DNA of 64,000 bases from Anomaloglossus baeobatrachus (GCF_048569485.1 NW_027442056.1:186001-250000), one strand, 5' to 3'. Shown: positions 34,299 to 48,181, counted from the stretch's first letter. Numbers and translations are program-made. The notes: generated from the sequence alone by a model not told the origin.

Positions 34299-34486
34299 AT
34301 CGCTTCTCGGCCTTTTGGCTAAGATCAAGTGTAGTATCTGTTCTTATCAGTTTAATATCTGATACGTCCCCTATCTGGGGACCATATATTAAATGGATTT
34401 TTAGAACAGGGAGATGGAAAAAGAGCTTGCTCTGTCCACTCCACGCATTGACCTGGTATTGCAGTACCTCCAGGAACGGTGCACCC
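34299..34486 (+). ncRNA. RNU2: U2 snRNA, copy 19
   Basis: Matches copy 1. Confidence 0.96.
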
Positions 34487-35606
34487 CTTCTTAACCCAGT
34501 TTCCAAAAGCAGAACTCGATTCACCTGATTCATATTAGCCCGATTAGCGAATTGAAATGAATTTTTATCTAACACACTTTTTACTTGCTTTATTCATCCA
34601 AATAGCAAACTCATCACCACTCAACTTCACCAACTCTGCTATGTCCCGTGCAGTATCTTGTTGTCAGTCTAATCTAGATCATGTGTAATTGAATGGAATA
34701 GATCCCTTTTGGACAAAGTGGAGTCAGATGCTGCAGTGACCACAGGTGTGAGAGGATCTACAATTGGCATCTGGTGTTATCTCTCTGCTTCCACTCCAAA
34801 TAAAGTTACCTGTTGTTACCTGAACGTCAAATACTAAGAATGGGCGGCCTATGAAAGAATTAGTACTTTCATTAAGTATACTAAACCGGCTAATTGGGAA
34901 TAGACAAACTGTAAAAAGCCCTCTGAGAAAGCCCCTCTCTAACCTTTGTTAGTAAGCTTTTCTGTAGCCTGCCTGTTGATGTATTTTCGGTTTGAACAGT
35001 GCACAACATGAAGAGACGGAACACTGGCGGCTTGTCACAATGCCCCCCGATGACATCACAATAGCGCTGCTGCCTAGAAAACAAGCTGCGCAGAAGAAGT
35101 TGTTCTTTGGGTGGGAGGGTGGGCTAGTGGAAGGAGGGGGCAATCTCTTTTTTTCCCGGGTGGTAGGGGGATGACAGGAGAAGGGAAGCGGGTGGTGAGA
35201 AAGGTACAGAGGGCAGGGTTTGGGGGCTGGGAAGGAAAGGGAAAAGATTAGGGTTTGGGGATGATGAAAGGGCTTTCTACGGGTAAGGATGGCAAAGGGT
35301 GGCAGTGACGGAAAGTCAGGCAACCTGTCCTGTCCGTCTTTTTGTATCGTGAATTGGAAAGACTGCAAGGGGGAGGGGAGTTGCTTGCGCCCTAAAGGAG
35401 GAGTTATTCAGATTCATTGCAGTGGGCGGCGGCTGCAAAACGCACCATTCTTCTTGTTTTTGCTCTGCAAAGCAGCCTTTTCAAGGGTTGGCTTGGGTGA
35501 CAAAATGTCTTGTGTAGGCGTGGGTTTGTCTCCCTCTCGCTCTCTCTCCCTAAGATGTGTCCGGCATAGGCCAGGGTGCCACTCGAGGCCCAAACCAATT
35601 CTGGTT

Positions 35607-35794
35607 ATCGCTTCTCGGCCTTTTGGCTAAGATCAAGTGTAGTATCTGTTCTTATCAGTTTAATATCTGATACGTCCCCTATCTGGGGACCATATATTAA
35701 ATGGATTTTTAGAACAGGGAGATGGAAAAAGAGCTTGCTCTGTCCACTCCACGCATTGACCTGGTATTGCAGTACCTCCAGGAACGGTGCACCC
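35607..35794 (+). ncRNA. RNU2: U2 snRNA, copy 20
   Basis: Matches copy 1. Confidence 0.96.
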
Positions 35795-36914
35795 CTTCTT
35801 AACCCAGTTTCCAAAAGCAGAACTCGATTCACCTGATTCATATTAGCCCGATTAGCGAATTGAAATGAATTTTTATCTAACACACTTTTTACTTGCTTTA
35901 TTCATCCAAATAGCAAACTCATCACCACTCAACTTCACCAACTCTGCTATGTCCCGTGCAGTATCTTGTTGTCAGTCTAATCTAGATCATGTGTAATTGA
36001 ATGGAATAGATCCCTTTTGGACAAAGTGGAGTCAGATGCTGCAGTGACCACAGGTGTGAGAGGATCTACAATTGGCATCTGGTGTTATCTCTCTGCTTCC
36101 ACTCCAAATAAAGTTACCTGTTGTTACCTGAACGTCAAATACTAAGAATGGGCGGCCTATGAAAGAATTAGTACTTTCATTAAGTATACTAAACCGGCTA
36201 ATTGGGAATAGACAAACTGTAAAAAGCCCTCTGAGAAAGCCCCTCTCTAACCTTTGTTAGTAAGCTTTTCTGTAGCCTGCCTGTTGATGTATTTTCGGTT
36301 TGAACAGTGCACAACATGAAGAGACGGAACACTGGCGGCTTGTCACAATGCCCCCCGATGACATCACAATAGCGCTGCTGCCTAGAAAACAAGCTGCGCA
36401 GAAGAAGTTGTTCTTTGGGTGGGAGGGTGGGCTAGTGGAAGGAGGGGGCAATCTCTTTTTTTCCCGGGTGGTAGGGGGATGACAGGAGAAGGGAAGCGGG
36501 TGGTGAGAAAGGTACAGAGGGCAGGGTTTGGGGGCTGGGAAGGAAAGGGAAAAGATTAGGGTTTGGGGATGATGAAAGGGCTTTCTACGGGTAAGGATGG
36601 CAAAGGGTGGCAGTGACGGAAAGTCAGGCAACCTGTCCTGTCCGTCTTTTTGTATCGTGAATTGGAAAGACTGCAAGGGGGAGGGGAGTTGCTTGCGCCC
36701 TAAAGGAGGAGTTATTCAGATTCATTGCAGTGGGCGGCGGCTGCAAAACGCACCATTCTTCTTGTTTTTGCTCTGCAAAGCAGCCTTTTCAAGGGTTGGC
36801 TTGGGTGACAAAATGTCTTGTGTAGGCGTGGGTTTGTCTCCCTCTCGCTCTCTCTCCCTAAGATGTGTCCGGCATAGGCCAGGGTGCCACTCGAGGCCCA
36901 AACCAATTCTGGTT

Positions 36915-37905
36915 ATCGCTTCTCGGCCTTTTGGCTAAGATCAAGTGTAGTGTTGTTCGAAGAGGTGGTTTAAGCTCCAGGCCACCTTAGTACAATGATA
37001 CAATGCACACTGGAAGGTTGCGCTTGCTAGTACTCTGGGTGGATAGTATATTCATCAAGAGGAAAACATGGCCCTACCAGGATCGAGGCTATTAGACTGA
37101 GTAAGGGTGGGGGGCTATGGTACAACGTGCCCCAGGACTGACGACCCTGGAGTGAGTCTGAGCTTGCTGGCTTGGGACCCCGGCAAGCCTTGGGCTCTGT
37201 AGCACACCGTACCTTGCCTTTTCATACTTTTTGAGCATATTACCCTATCCTGGCCTTCTGGCTAGGAAGGGAAATTTTTTTAATCCCGGTCGGAGGTCTG
37301 GTCAGCTTTGGGCTGAGAAACTAACACCCGGTTGGAGGTCCGGGTCAGCTTCGGCTGAGAAACCAACACCTGGTTGGAGGTCTGGGTCAGCTTCGGCTGA
37401 GAAACCAACACCCGGTTGGAGGTCCGGTTAGCCTTGGGCTGAGAAACCAACACCGGTTGACGGTCCGGGCAGTTTCGGCTGCGAAACCAACAACTAGTAG
37501 CTCTCTACTCCACTTGGGTAAGATGCCTGGGTGGATGCTGGGAGCAACAACAAGGCTCAACCAGGCTTCGGCTTGGGGGAGCACCGAAGATCCCTGACCC
37601 TTGCTGTGGCCTTCTGGCTCGGAGGGACGGGGTTGATTTTTGGGGACCCTCTCCTCACGGTGGGGTCCACACGAATCCTAGCCTTTGCACTGTTTTTGGT
37701 GTGACTTCGGTCATGCATTTTTTGTGGTGCTTTGGAAAGCTTCATTAAATCAAAATCTGTTCTTATCAGTTTAATATCTGATACGTCCCCTATCTGGGGA
37801 CCATATATTAAATGGATTTTTAGAACAGGGAGATGGAAAAAGAGCTTGCTCTGTCCACTCCACGCATTGACCTGGTATTGCAGTACCTCCAGGAACGGTG
37901 CACCC
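36915..37905 (+). pseudogene. RNU2: U2 snRNA copy 21, split by type-A retroelement
   Basis: U2 1-37 lies at 36915-36951 and U2 38-188 at 37755-37905; the break is the same as in copy 6. Confidence 0.95.
36952..37754 (+). mobile_element. Type-A U2-targeted retroelement, copy A3 (803 bp)
   Basis: It shares its whole length, including the 5' head and both junction positions, with A1. I count eight substitutions and one A-run difference between them, about 1%. The five hairpin repeats start at 37289. It is either a second copy of the same insertion event spread by exchange within the array, or an independent full-length insertion. Confidence 0.85.
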
Positions 37906-39025
37906 CTTCTTAACCCAGTTTCCAAAAGCAGAACTCGATTCACCTGATTCATATTAGCCCGATTAGCGAATTGAAATGAATTTTTATCTAACACACTTTT
38001 TACTTGCTTTATTCATCCAAATAGCAAACTCATCACCACTCAACTTCACCAACTCTGCTATGTCCCGTGCAGTATCTTGTTGTCAGTCTAATCTAGATCA
38101 TGTGTAATTGAATGGAATAGATCCCTTTTGGACAAAGTGGAGTCAGATGCTGCAGTGACCACAGGTGTGAGAGGATCTACAATTGGCATCTGGTGTTATC
38201 TCTCTGCTTCCACTCCAAATAAAGTTACCTGTTGTTACCTGAACGTCAAATACTAAGAATGGGCGGCCTATGAAAGAATTAGTACTTTCATTAAGTATAC
38301 TAAACCGGCTAATTGGGAATAGACAAACTGTAAAAAGCCCTCTGAGAAAGCCCCTCTCTAACCTTTGTTAGTAAGCTTTTCTGTAGCCTGCCTGTTGATG
38401 TATTTTCGGTTTGAACAGTGCACAACATGAAGAGACGGAACACTGGCGGCTTGTCACAATGCCCCCCGATGACATCACAATAGCGCTGCTGCCTAGAAAA
38501 CAAGCTGCGCAGAAGAAGTTGTTCTTTGGGTGGGAGGGTGGGCTAGTGGAAGGAGGGGGCAATCTCTTTTTTTCCCGGGTGGTAGGGGGATGACAGGAGA
38601 AGGGAAGCGGGTGGTGAGAAAGGTACAGAGGGCAGGGTTTGGGGGCTGGGAAGGAAAGGGAAAAGATTAGGGTTTGGGGATGATGAAAGGGCTTTCTACG
38701 GGTAAGGATGGCAAAGGGTGGCAGTGACGGAAAGTCAGGCAACCTGTCCTGTCCGTCTTTTTGTATCGTGAATTGGAAAGACTGCAAGGGGGAGGGGAGT
38801 TGCTTGCGCCCTAAAGGAGGAGTTATTCAGATTCATTGCAGTGGGCGGCGGCTGCAAAACGCACCATTCTTCTTGTTTTTGCTCTGCAAAGCAGCCTTTT
38901 CAAGGGTTGGCTTGGGTGACAAAATGTCTTGTGTAGGCGTGGGTTTGTCTCCCTCTCGCTCTCTCTCCCTAAGATGTGTCCGGCATAGGCCAGGGTGCCA
39001 CTCGAGGCCCAAACCAATTCTGGTT

Positions 39026-39213
39026 ATCGCTTCTCGGCCTTTTGGCTAAGATCAAGTGTAGTATCTGTTCTTATCAGTTTAATATCTGATACGTCCCCTA
39101 TCTGGGGACCATATATTAAATGGATTTTTAGAACAGGGAGATGGAAAAAGAGCTTGCTCTGTCCACTCCACGCATTGACCTGGTATTGCAGTACCTCCAG
39201 GAACGGTGCACCC
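39026..39213 (+). ncRNA. RNU2: U2 snRNA, copy 22
   Basis: Matches copy 1; start of the uninterrupted run to the window end. Confidence 0.96.
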
Positions 39214-40333
39214 CTTCTTAACCCAGTTTCCAAAAGCAGAACTCGATTCACCTGATTCATATTAGCCCGATTAGCGAATTGAAATGAATTTTTATCTAAC
39301 ACACTTTTTACTTGCTTTATTCATCCAAATAGCAAACTCATCACCACTCAACTTCACCAACTCTGCTATGTCCCGTGCAGTATCTTGTTGTCAGTCTAAT
39401 CTAGATCATGTGTAATTGAATGGAATAGATCCCTTTTGGACAAAGTGGAGTCAGATGCTGCAGTGACCACAGGTGTGAGAGGATCTACAATTGGCATCTG
39501 GTGTTATCTCTCTGCTTCCACTCCAAATAAAGTTACCTGTTGTTACCTGAACGTCAAATACTAAGAATGGGCGGCCTATGAAAGAATTAGTACTTTCATT
39601 AAGTATACTAAACCGGCTAATTGGGAATAGACAAACTGTAAAAAGCCCTCTGAGAAAGCCCCTCTCTAACCTTTGTTAGTAAGCTTTTCTGTAGCCTGCC
39701 TGTTGATGTATTTTCGGTTTGAACAGTGCACAACATGAAGAGACGGAACACTGGCGGCTTGTCACAATGCCCCCCGATGACATCACAATAGCGCTGCTGC
39801 CTAGAAAACAAGCTGCGCAGAAGAAGTTGTTCTTTGGGTGGGAGGGTGGGCTAGTGGAAGGAGGGGGCAATCTCTTTTTTTCCCGGGTGGTAGGGGGATG
39901 ACAGGAGAAGGGAAGCGGGTGGTGAGAAAGGTACAGAGGGCAGGGTTTGGGGGCTGGGAAGGAAAGGGAAAAGATTAGGGTTTGGGGATGATGAAAGGGC
40001 TTTCTACGGGTAAGGATGGCAAAGGGTGGCAGTGACGGAAAGTCAGGCAACCTGTCCTGTCCGTCTTTTTGTATCGTGAATTGGAAAGACTGCAAGGGGG
40101 AGGGGAGTTGCTTGCGCCCTAAAGGAGGAGTTATTCAGATTCATTGCAGTGGGCGGCGGCTGCAAAACGCACCATTCTTCTTGTTTTTGCTCTGCAAAGC
40201 AGCCTTTTCAAGGGTTGGCTTGGGTGACAAAATGTCTTGTGTAGGCGTGGGTTTGTCTCCCTCTCGCTCTCTCTCCCTAAGATGTGTCCGGCATAGGCCA
40301 GGGTGCCACTCGAGGCCCAAACCAATTCTGGTT

Positions 40334-40521
40334 ATCGCTTCTCGGCCTTTTGGCTAAGATCAAGTGTAGTATCTGTTCTTATCAGTTTAATATCTGATAC
40401 GTCCCCTATCTGGGGACCATATATTAAATGGATTTTTAGAACAGGGAGATGGAAAAAGAGCTTGCTCTGTCCACTCCACGCATTGACCTGGTATTGCAGT
40501 ACCTCCAGGAACGGTGCACCC
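40334..40521 (+). ncRNA. RNU2: U2 snRNA, copy 23
   Basis: Matches copy 1. Confidence 0.96.
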
Positions 40522-41641
40522 CTTCTTAACCCAGTTTCCAAAAGCAGAACTCGATTCACCTGATTCATATTAGCCCGATTAGCGAATTGAAATGAATTTT
40601 TATCTAACACACTTTTTACTTGCTTTATTCATCCAAATAGCAAACTCATCACCACTCAACTTCACCAACTCTGCTATGTCCCGTGCAGTATCTTGTTGTC
40701 AGTCTAATCTAGATCATGTGTAATTGAATGGAATAGATCCCTTTTGGACAAAGTGGAGTCAGATGCTGCAGTGACCACAGGTGTGAGAGGATCTACAATT
40801 GGCATCTGGTGTTATCTCTCTGCTTCCACTCCAAATAAAGTTACCTGTTGTTACCTGAACGTCAAATACTAAGAATGGGCGGCCTATGAAAGAATTAGTA
40901 CTTTCATTAAGTATACTAAACCGGCTAATTGGGAATAGACAAACTGTAAAAAGCCCTCTGAGAAAGCCCCTCTCTAACCTTTGTTAGTAAGCTTTTCTGT
41001 AGCCTGCCTGTTGATGTATTTTCGGTTTGAACAGTGCACAACATGAAGAGACGGAACACTGGCGGCTTGTCACAATGCCCCCCGATGACATCACAATAGC
41101 GCTGCTGCCTAGAAAACAAGCTGCGCAGAAGAAGTTGTTCTTTGGGTGGGAGGGTGGGCTAGTGGAAGGAGGGGGCAATCTCTTTTTTTCCCGGGTGGTA
41201 GGGGGATGACAGGAGAAGGGAAGCGGGTGGTGAGAAAGGTACAGAGGGCAGGGTTTGGGGGCTGGGAAGGAAAGGGAAAAGATTAGGGTTTGGGGATGAT
41301 GAAAGGGCTTTCTACGGGTAAGGATGGCAAAGGGTGGCAGTGACGGAAAGTCAGGCAACCTGTCCTGTCCGTCTTTTTGTATCGTGAATTGGAAAGACTG
41401 CAAGGGGGAGGGGAGTTGCTTGCGCCCTAAAGGAGGAGTTATTCAGATTCATTGCAGTGGGCGGCGGCTGCAAAACGCACCATTCTTCTTGTTTTTGCTC
41501 TGCAAAGCAGCCTTTTCAAGGGTTGGCTTGGGTGACAAAATGTCTTGTGTAGGCGTGGGTTTGTCTCCCTCTCGCTCTCTCTCCCTAAGATGTGTCCGGC
41601 ATAGGCCAGGGTGCCACTCGAGGCCCAAACCAATTCTGGTT

Positions 41642-41829
41642 ATCGCTTCTCGGCCTTTTGGCTAAGATCAAGTGTAGTATCTGTTCTTATCAGTTTAATA
41701 TCTGATACGTCCCCTATCTGGGGACCATATATTAAATGGATTTTTAGAACAGGGAGATGGAAAAAGAGCTTGCTCTGTCCACTCCACGCATTGACCTGGT
41801 ATTGCAGTACCTCCAGGAACGGTGCACCC
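41642..41829 (+). ncRNA. RNU2: U2 snRNA, copy 24
   Basis: Matches copy 1. Confidence 0.96.
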
Positions 41830-42949
41830 CTTCTTAACCCAGTTTCCAAAAGCAGAACTCGATTCACCTGATTCATATTAGCCCGATTAGCGAATTGAAA
41901 TGAATTTTTATCTAACACACTTTTTACTTGCTTTATTCATCCAAATAGCAAACTCATCACCACTCAACTTCACCAACTCTGCTATGTCCCGTGCAGTATC
42001 TTGTTGTCAGTCTAATCTAGATCATGTGTAATTGAATGGAATAGATCCCTTTTGGACAAAGTGGAGTCAGATGCTGCAGTGACCACAGGTGTGAGAGGAT
42101 CTACAATTGGCATCTGGTGTTATCTCTCTGCTTCCACTCCAAATAAAGTTACCTGTTGTTACCTGAACGTCAAATACTAAGAATGGGCGGCCTATGAAAG
42201 AATTAGTACTTTCATTAAGTATACTAAACCGGCTAATTGGGAATAGACAAACTGTAAAAAGCCCTCTGAGAAAGCCCCTCTCTAACCTTTGTTAGTAAGC
42301 TTTTCTGTAGCCTGCCTGTTGATGTATTTTCGGTTTGAACAGTGCACAACATGAAGAGACGGAACACTGGCGGCTTGTCACAATGCCCCCCGATGACATC
42401 ACAATAGCGCTGCTGCCTAGAAAACAAGCTGCGCAGAAGAAGTTGTTCTTTGGGTGGGAGGGTGGGCTAGTGGAAGGAGGGGGCAATCTCTTTTTTTCCC
42501 GGGTGGTAGGGGGATGACAGGAGAAGGGAAGCGGGTGGTGAGAAAGGTACAGAGGGCAGGGTTTGGGGGCTGGGAAGGAAAGGGAAAAGATTAGGGTTTG
42601 GGGATGATGAAAGGGCTTTCTACGGGTAAGGATGGCAAAGGGTGGCAGTGACGGAAAGTCAGGCAACCTGTCCTGTCCGTCTTTTTGTATCGTGAATTGG
42701 AAAGACTGCAAGGGGGAGGGGAGTTGCTTGCGCCCTAAAGGAGGAGTTATTCAGATTCATTGCAGTGGGCGGCGGCTGCAAAACGCACCATTCTTCTTGT
42801 TTTTGCTCTGCAAAGCAGCCTTTTCAAGGGTTGGCTTGGGTGACAAAATGTCTTGTGTAGGCGTGGGTTTGTCTCCCTCTCGCTCTCTCTCCCTAAGATG
42901 TGTCCGGCATAGGCCAGGGTGCCACTCGAGGCCCAAACCAATTCTGGTT

Positions 42950-43137
42950 ATCGCTTCTCGGCCTTTTGGCTAAGATCAAGTGTAGTATCTGTTCTTATCA
43001 GTTTAATATCTGATACGTCCCCTATCTGGGGACCATATATTAAATGGATTTTTAGAACAGGGAGATGGAAAAAGAGCTTGCTCTGTCCACTCCACGCATT
43101 GACCTGGTATTGCAGTACCTCCAGGAACGGTGCACCC
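42950..43137 (+). ncRNA. RNU2: U2 snRNA, copy 25
   Basis: Matches copy 1. Confidence 0.96.
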
Positions 43138-44257
43138 CTTCTTAACCCAGTTTCCAAAAGCAGAACTCGATTCACCTGATTCATATTAGCCCGATTAGCG
43201 AATTGAAATGAATTTTTATCTAACACACTTTTTACTTGCTTTATTCATCCAAATAGCAAACTCATCACCACTCAACTTCACCAACTCTGCTATGTCCCGT
43301 GCAGTATCTTGTTGTCAGTCTAATCTAGATCATGTGTAATTGAATGGAATAGATCCCTTTTGGACAAAGTGGAGTCAGATGCTGCAGTGACCACAGGTGT
43401 GAGAGGATCTACAATTGGCATCTGGTGTTATCTCTCTGCTTCCACTCCAAATAAAGTTACCTGTTGTTACCTGAACGTCAAATACTAAGAATGGGCGGCC
43501 TATGAAAGAATTAGTACTTTCATTAAGTATACTAAACCGGCTAATTGGGAATAGACAAACTGTAAAAAGCCCTCTGAGAAAGCCCCTCTCTAACCTTTGT
43601 TAGTAAGCTTTTCTGTAGCCTGCCTGTTGATGTATTTTCGGTTTGAACAGTGCACAACATGAAGAGACGGAACACTGGCGGCTTGTCACAATGCCCCCCG
43701 ATGACATCACAATAGCGCTGCTGCCTAGAAAACAAGCTGCGCAGAAGAAGTTGTTCTTTGGGTGGGAGGGTGGGCTAGTGGAAGGAGGGGGCAATCTCTT
43801 TTTTTCCCGGGTGGTAGGGGGATGACAGGAGAAGGGAAGCGGGTGGTGAGAAAGGTACAGAGGGCAGGGTTTGGGGGCTGGGAAGGAAAGGGAAAAGATT
43901 AGGGTTTGGGGATGATGAAAGGGCTTTCTACGGGTAAGGATGGCAAAGGGTGGCAGTGACGGAAAGTCAGGCAACCTGTCCTGTCCGTCTTTTTGTATCG
44001 TGAATTGGAAAGACTGCAAGGGGGAGGGGAGTTGCTTGCGCCCTAAAGGAGGAGTTATTCAGATTCATTGCAGTGGGCGGCGGCTGCAAAACGCACCATT
44101 CTTCTTGTTTTTGCTCTGCAAAGCAGCCTTTTCAAGGGTTGGCTTGGGTGACAAAATGTCTTGTGTAGGCGTGGGTTTGTCTCCCTCTCGCTCTCTCTCC
44201 CTAAGATGTGTCCGGCATAGGCCAGGGTGCCACTCGAGGCCCAAACCAATTCTGGTT

Positions 44258-44445
44258 ATCGCTTCTCGGCCTTTTGGCTAAGATCAAGTGTAGTATCTGT
44301 TCTTATCAGTTTAATATCTGATACGTCCCCTATCTGGGGACCATATATTAAATGGATTTTTAGAACAGGGAGATGGAAAAAGAGCTTGCTCTGTCCACTC
44401 CACGCATTGACCTGGTATTGCAGTACCTCCAGGAACGGTGCACCC
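44258..44445 (+). ncRNA. RNU2: U2 snRNA, copy 26
   Basis: Matches copy 1. Confidence 0.96.
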
Positions 44446-45565
44446 CTTCTTAACCCAGTTTCCAAAAGCAGAACTCGATTCACCTGATTCATATTAGCCC
44501 GATTAGCGAATTGAAATGAATTTTTATCTAACACACTTTTTACTTGCTTTATTCATCCAAATAGCAAACTCATCACCACTCAACTTCACCAACTCTGCTA
44601 TGTCCCGTGCAGTATCTTGTTGTCAGTCTAATCTAGATCATGTGTAATTGAATGGAATAGATCCCTTTTGGACAAAGTGGAGTCAGATGCTGCAGTGACC
44701 ACAGGTGTGAGAGGATCTACAATTGGCATCTGGTGTTATCTCTCTGCTTCCACTCCAAATAAAGTTACCTGTTGTTACCTGAACGTCAAATACTAAGAAT
44801 GGGCGGCCTATGAAAGAATTAGTACTTTCATTAAGTATACTAAACCGGCTAATTGGGAATAGACAAACTGTAAAAAGCCCTCTGAGAAAGCCCCTCTCTA
44901 ACCTTTGTTAGTAAGCTTTTCTGTAGCCTGCCTGTTGATGTATTTTCGGTTTGAACAGTGCACAACATGAAGAGACGGAACACTGGCGGCTTGTCACAAT
45001 GCCCCCCGATGACATCACAATAGCGCTGCTGCCTAGAAAACAAGCTGCGCAGAAGAAGTTGTTCTTTGGGTGGGAGGGTGGGCTAGTGGAAGGAGGGGGC
45101 AATCTCTTTTTTTCCCGGGTGGTAGGGGGATGACAGGAGAAGGGAAGCGGGTGGTGAGAAAGGTACAGAGGGCAGGGTTTGGGGGCTGGGAAGGAAAGGG
45201 AAAAGATTAGGGTTTGGGGATGATGAAAGGGCTTTCTACGGGTAAGGATGGCAAAGGGTGGCAGTGACGGAAAGTCAGGCAACCTGTCCTGTCCGTCTTT
45301 TTGTATCGTGAATTGGAAAGACTGCAAGGGGGAGGGGAGTTGCTTGCGCCCTAAAGGAGGAGTTATTCAGATTCATTGCAGTGGGCGGCGGCTGCAAAAC
45401 GCACCATTCTTCTTGTTTTTGCTCTGCAAAGCAGCCTTTTCAAGGGTTGGCTTGGGTGACAAAATGTCTTGTGTAGGCGTGGGTTTGTCTCCCTCTCGCT
45501 CTCTCTCCCTAAGATGTGTCCGGCATAGGCCAGGGTGCCACTCGAGGCCCAAACCAATTCTGGTT

Positions 45566-45753
45566 ATCGCTTCTCGGCCTTTTGGCTAAGATCAAGTGTA
45601 GTATCTGTTCTTATCAGTTTAATATCTGATACGTCCCCTATCTGGGGACCATATATTAAATGGATTTTTAGAACAGGGAGATGGAAAAAGAGCTTGCTCT
45701 GTCCACTCCACGCATTGACCTGGTATTGCAGTACCTCCAGGAACGGTGCACCC
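45566..45753 (+). ncRNA. RNU2: U2 snRNA, copy 27
   Basis: Matches copy 1. Confidence 0.96.
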
Positions 45754-46873
45754 CTTCTTAACCCAGTTTCCAAAAGCAGAACTCGATTCACCTGATTCAT
45801 ATTAGCCCGATTAGCGAATTGAAATGAATTTTTATCTAACACACTTTTTACTTGCTTTATTCATCCAAATAGCAAACTCATCACCACTCAACTTCACCAA
45901 CTCTGCTATGTCCCGTGCAGTATCTTGTTGTCAGTCTAATCTAGATCATGTGTAATTGAATGGAATAGATCCCTTTTGGACAAAGTGGAGTCAGATGCTG
46001 CAGTGACCACAGGTGTGAGAGGATCTACAATTGGCATCTGGTGTTATCTCTCTGCTTCCACTCCAAATAAAGTTACCTGTTGTTACCTGAACGTCAAATA
46101 CTAAGAATGGGCGGCCTATGAAAGAATTAGTACTTTCATTAAGTATACTAAACCGGCTAATTGGGAATAGACAAACTGTAAAAAGCCCTCTGAGAAAGCC
46201 CCTCTCTAACCTTTGTTAGTAAGCTTTTCTGTAGCCTGCCTGTTGATGTATTTTCGGTTTGAACAGTGCACAACATGAAGAGACGGAACACTGGCGGCTT
46301 GTCACAATGCCCCCCGATGACATCACAATAGCGCTGCTGCCTAGAAAACAAGCTGCGCAGAAGAAGTTGTTCTTTGGGTGGGAGGGTGGGCTAGTGGAAG
46401 GAGGGGGCAATCTCTTTTTTTCCCGGGTGGTAGGGGGATGACAGGAGAAGGGAAGCGGGTGGTGAGAAAGGTACAGAGGGCAGGGTTTGGGGGCTGGGAA
46501 GGAAAGGGAAAAGATTAGGGTTTGGGGATGATGAAAGGGCTTTCTACGGGTAAGGATGGCAAAGGGTGGCAGTGACGGAAAGTCAGGCAACCTGTCCTGT
46601 CCGTCTTTTTGTATCGTGAATTGGAAAGACTGCAAGGGGGAGGGGAGTTGCTTGCGCCCTAAAGGAGGAGTTATTCAGATTCATTGCAGTGGGCGGCGGC
46701 TGCAAAACGCACCATTCTTCTTGTTTTTGCTCTGCAAAGCAGCCTTTTCAAGGGTTGGCTTGGGTGACAAAATGTCTTGTGTAGGCGTGGGTTTGTCTCC
46801 CTCTCGCTCTCTCTCCCTAAGATGTGTCCGGCATAGGCCAGGGTGCCACTCGAGGCCCAAACCAATTCTGGTT

Positions 46874-47061
46874 ATCGCTTCTCGGCCTTTTGGCTAAGAT
46901 CAAGTGTAGTATCTGTTCTTATCAGTTTAATATCTGATACGTCCCCTATCTGGGGACCATATATTAAATGGATTTTTAGAACAGGGAGATGGAAAAAGAG
47001 CTTGCTCTGTCCACTCCACGCATTGACCTGGTATTGCAGTACCTCCAGGAACGGTGCACCC
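46874..47061 (+). ncRNA. RNU2: U2 snRNA, copy 28
   Basis: Matches copy 1. Confidence 0.96.
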
Positions 47062-48181
47062 CTTCTTAACCCAGTTTCCAAAAGCAGAACTCGATTCACC
47101 TGATTCATATTAGCCCGATTAGCGAATTGAAATGAATTTTTATCTAACACACTTTTTACTTGCTTTATTCATCCAAATAGCAAACTCATCACCACTCAAC
47201 TTCACCAACTCTGCTATGTCCCGTGCAGTATCTTGTTGTCAGTCTAATCTAGATCATGTGTAATTGAATGGAATAGATCCCTTTTGGACAAAGTGGAGTC
47301 AGATGCTGCAGTGACCACAGGTGTGAGAGGATCTACAATTGGCATCTGGTGTTATCTCTCTGCTTCCACTCCAAATAAAGTTACCTGTTGTTACCTGAAC
47401 GTCAAATACTAAGAATGGGCGGCCTATGAAAGAATTAGTACTTTCATTAAGTATACTAAACCGGCTAATTGGGAATAGACAAACTGTAAAAAGCCCTCTG
47501 AGAAAGCCCCTCTCTAACCTTTGTTAGTAAGCTTTTCTGTAGCCTGCCTGTTGATGTATTTTCGGTTTGAACAGTGCACAACATGAAGAGACGGAACACT
47601 GGCGGCTTGTCACAATGCCCCCCGATGACATCACAATAGCGCTGCTGCCTAGAAAACAAGCTGCGCAGAAGAAGTTGTTCTTTGGGTGGGAGGGTGGGCT
47701 AGTGGAAGGTGGGGGCAATCTCTTTTTTTCCCGGGTGGTAGGGGGATGACAGGAGAAGGGAAGCGGGTGGTGAGAAAGGTACAGAGGGCAGGGTTTGGGG
47801 GCTGGGAAGGAAAGGGAAAAGATTAGGGTTTGGGGATGATGAAAGGGCTTTCTACGGGTAAGGATGGCAAAGGGTGGCAGTGACGGAAAGTCAGGCAACC
47901 TGTCCTGTCCGTCTTTTTGTATCGTGAATTGGAAAGACTGCAAGGGGGAGGGGAGTTGCTTGCGCCCTAAAGGAGGAGTTATTCAGATTCATTGCAGTGG
48001 GCGGCGGCTGCAAAACGCACCATTCTTCTTGTTTTTGCTCTGCAAAGCAGCCTTTTCAAGGGTTGGCTTGGGTGACAAAATGTCTTGTGTAGGCGTGGGT
48101 TTGTCTCCCTCTCGCTCTCTCTCCCTAAGATGTGTCCGGCATAGGCCAGGGTGCCACTCGAGGCCCAAACCAATTCTGGTT

